Assembly (NCBI GenBank): GCA_024636955.1
Contig: JAGXGB010000029.1
Span: 1 to 64,000 of the forward strand
Origin: Bacteroidales bacterium
GTDB lineage: Bacteria; Bacteroidota; Bacteroidia; Bacteroidales; Lentimicrobiaceae
Direction: 5' to 3'
DNA: 64,000 nt
Part shown: piece after piece, positions 61,828-64,000 of the stretch
How the letters are laid out: every line of letters starts with the position of its first letter
Position numbering within the stretch: position 1 is the stretch's first letter
Notes under the pieces: generated by a model
What the model was told of the DNA's origin: nothing
What the model saw: the letters and a program-made list of their open reading frames with translations, nothing else
The model's database searches: none
Translations under genes and position numbers: made by a program

Positions 61828-64000
61828 ATGAGCAAAAATTCACGCAACTTGATGCTTTTACTGGTAATGTTTCTGAATGCGAGCATATTGTTTGCACAAA
61901 CACATAGAATTACCGGTACAGTTTACGATGCAGAAACTAATACCGGTTTACCGGGGGTAACCATTGTTGAAAAAGGAACACAAAATGGCACAACCACTGA
62001 TGTAGATGGTAAATTTGATATCACACTTGCATCACCAAATGCTACAATTGTGGCATCGTTTATAGGTTATCAGAAACAAGAAATACCTGTAAATAAGAAT
62101 GTTTCCTTTAATGTTACCCTTGTTCCGGAGGTTACAGCCCTTAGCGAGATTGTTGTTATAGGTTATGGTACTCAAAAAAAGAAGGTTGTTACAGGGGCAA
62201 TTGTCAATGTTAAATCAGAGGAGATACAATCAACACCTGTTCTACGTGTAGAACAAGCAATGCAAGGCAGAACTGCTGGTGTCCAAGTTACTAATCTCTC
62301 TGGTCAACCTGGTGAAGCTCCTACTATACGGATCAGGGGCGCAGGCACTACAGGCAATTCTGATCCATTGTATATAGTAGATGGTATGGCTATTGGCGGA
62401 ATTGACTATTTGAATCCAGGAGATATAGAGTCAATTGAAGTACTCAAAGATGCTGCATCTGCAGCAATCTATGGAGCAAGGGCTGCTAATGGGGTTATTC
62501 TTATTACAACTAAGACGGGTACAAAAGGCAAAATGAACATTTCATACTCGGGTTATAAGGGTATCCAGAATGTTGCTAACACACTCGATATGCTTGATGC
62601 TACTGAATATAAGATGATGATGAATGAAGGATACCGGAATTCCTTACCTGAAAATGCAGTTCCAGATGATCCTTTTGACCTAAATGAGGTTCCACAGTAT
62701 GATACTGATTGGCAGGACTTGCTTTTTGTTAAAAACGCACCTATTGAAAGTCACGATGTATCTGTATCGGGGGGTAATGAAAAATCAACATACATGTCTT
62801 CACTTGCCTATTTCAGCCAGCAAGGAATTATAGGTGGAGATAAGTCTCAGTTTGATCGCATTTCAGCCAGATTAAATACAAACCACCAAGTGAACAGCGC
62901 ATTTCGTTTCGGAAATAACCTCTCCTATTCTCATATCATTCGTAGAGGAATTGCCTCCAACTCTTCGTTTAATGGTGCTTACAGCAGTGCTCTTAATATG
63001 GACCCATTAACACCATTATATGAAACTAATCCTGAAGTTTTAGCCGAACGGCCATACTCCTCTGAGCCAGTTGTCAGGGACGCTGCTGGTAATGTATATG
63101 GAATTTCACGATACGTTAATGCTGAAGTAGTGAATCCATTAGCGTTACTCGAGATTCAAACAGGTGAAACAAGGGTTGACAAGGTAGTTGGTAATATTTT
63201 TGGGGAGTTGGAGATTTTAAAAGGACTTAAATTCAATACTAACCTTGGAGTTGACCTTGCCTATGTGTTAAATGATAGTTATGATCCTCTATATTACCTT
63301 AATGGTGCTCAATTAAATGACAACAAAACCAGAGTAAGAAAAAACATCAATAGATTCTACACATGGCAATGGGAGAACACCCTCTCATATTCAAAGAAAA
63401 TAAGTAACCATAACTTCTCTTTACTAGGTGGAACAACTGCACGTAAAGAAAACTTTGAAAACCTTTACGGCTTCAATACAGGTGTGCCAATTTTAGATCC
63501 TAATCATGTATACCTCAACATGGCAACAGATACTGCATGGGATGCCAGGGGAGGTGCTGCATCTTCATCACTGGCATCCATCTTTGGACGTATACTATAT
63601 GATTATAAAGATCGGTATGCGTTTACAGGTATTATTAGACGGGATGGATCTTCAAAATTTGGAGCCAACAACAGGTACGGCATTTTCCCTTCAATAGGAG
63701 TTTCCTGGATAGTAAGTGATGAACCATTTTTCCCTAATGTTAATTGGATGAACTCCTTAAAATTTAGGGCTTCATGGGGCGTTAACGGTAACCAGGAAAT
63801 AGGAAACTACCAGTTTATATCAACAATTGATAAGAGTAGGGGTTACATAATTGGGAATGGAAGATATACTGGTGCATCACCGTCTTACATTGAAAATCAG
63901 GATATTCACTGGGAAGAATCTGAACAGATTGATATAGCATTAGATCTGGAAGCTTTCAATAATAAGTTAGTCGCTACAGTTGATTACTATGTTAAGGAAA
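61828..64000 (+). CDS. SusC/RagA-type TonB-dependent outer membrane receptor, N-terminal part
   Basis: The frame is open from ATG 61828 to the right edge (724 codons seen), so the gene is cut off. It starts with a signal peptide (ending ILFAQ). A CarboxypepD_reg-like domain follows (RITGTVYDAETNTGLPGVT), then the SusC signature GYGTQKKKVVTGAI and a plug domain with SIEVLKDAASAAIYGARAANGVI, and the barrel begins. SusC proteins import glycans or peptides together with a SusD lipoprotein, which should lie just past the window. The GH16 gene upstream suggests a glucan ligand, but specificity cannot be read from sequence. Confidence 0.95.
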   Translation, partial: MSKNSRNLMLLLVMFLNASILFAQTHRITGTVYDAETNTGLPGVTIVEKGTQNGTTTDVDGKFDITLASPNATIVASFIGYQKQEIPVNKNVSFNVTLVPEVTALSEIVVIGYGTQKKKVVTGAIVNVKSEEIQSTPVLRVEQAMQGRTAGVQVTNLSGQPGEAPTIRIRGAGTTGNSDPLYIVDGMAIGGIDYLNPGDIESIEVLKDAASAAIYGARAANGVILITTKTGTKGKMNISYSGYKGIQNVANTLDMLDATEYKMMMNEGYRNSLPENAVPDDPFDLNEVPQYDTDWQDLLFVKNAPIESHDVSVSGGNEKSTYMSSLAYFSQQGIIGGDKSQFDRISARLNTNHQVNSAFRFGNNLSYSHIIRRGIASNSSFNGAYSSALNMDPLTPLYETNPEVLAERPYSSEPVVRDAAGNVYGISRYVNAEVVNPLALLEIQTGETRVDKVVGNIFGELEILKGLKFNTNLGVDLAYVLNDSYDPLYYLNGAQLNDNKTRVRKNINRFYTWQWENTLSYSKKISNHNFSLLGGTTARKENFENLYGFNTGVPILDPNHVYLNMATDTAWDARGGAASSSLASIFGRILYDYKDRYAFTGIIRRDGSSKFGANNRYGIFPSIGVSWIVSDEPFFPNVNWMNSLKFRASWGVNGNQEIGNYQFISTIDKSRGYIIGNGRYTGASPSYIENQDIHWEESEQIDIALDLEAFNNKLVATVDYYVKE

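Overview
The window is a stretch of ordinary chromosome from an AT-rich member of the Bacteroidota, probably of the Bacteroidales side. Three things point there. Many genes have the phylum's promoter box TAnnTTTG. Several secreted proteins end in type IX secretion (T9SS) sorting domains. The right edge enters a SusC/RagA-type TonB-dependent receptor. Large plant-type IspG, a DAHP synthase/chorismate mutase fusion, RprX/RprY-like regulators and a PurF relative without the N-terminal cysteine fit the same phylum. I see no rRNA, CRISPR array, insertion sequence or prophage, and one tRNA (Asn).

Layout. 1-19 kb holds housekeeping genes: LD-carboxypeptidase end, YraN, a universal stress protein fusion, rpoN, asnS, DAHP synthase/chorismate mutase, hflX, two more universal stress proteins around a SPOR protein, a CHASE3/PAS histidine kinase overlapping a fluoride channel gene, ruvB-queG-arcA, and an M16 protease. 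19-27 kb holds the most unusual block. It is a tightly packed plus-strand run: a PqqD-like RiPP-recognition protein, an ATP-grasp ligase, a diaminopimelate-decarboxylase-like PLP enzyme whose N-terminus resembles a RiPP leader, a urea transporter fused to an M23 peptidase, a TPR/beta-barrel protein broken by one in-frame TGA, and a TPR protein. 27-47 kb returns to metabolism and regulation: gluzincin peptidase, menaquinone methyltransferase, pgi, a two-component pair, a transaminase/omega-amidase/helicase operon, pgk, ispG, cytochrome c, a metallo-beta-lactamase-fold protein, tRNA-Asn, a TlpA-like lipoprotein and a pirin. 48-64 kb is an envelope and carbohydrate region with three T9SS-type secreted proteins, two of them right-handed beta-helices, a beta-helix enzyme-like protein, a PurF-like enzyme, a one-protein sensor with LytS-type kinase, a GH16 beta-glucanase lipoprotein and the SusC-like receptor. 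The last two may start a beta-1,3-glucan utilisation locus.

Two observations stand out. First, the PqqD/ATP-grasp/decarboxylase/urea-transporter operon looks like a peptide- or protein-tailoring system in which the decarboxylase itself carries a YxxPxI leader-like motif. Second, at least six intergenic sites and one gene start carry short tandem repeats whose period is 11 bp or a multiple (11, 22, 33, 44). The sequence differs at every site while the period is kept, and two sites fold into long inverted arrays. Both calls come from reading the sequence alone.

Two genes appear broken by single-base changes (an in-frame TGA near 25.2 kb and a frameshift near 30.2 kb). Assembly error cannot be excluded for either.
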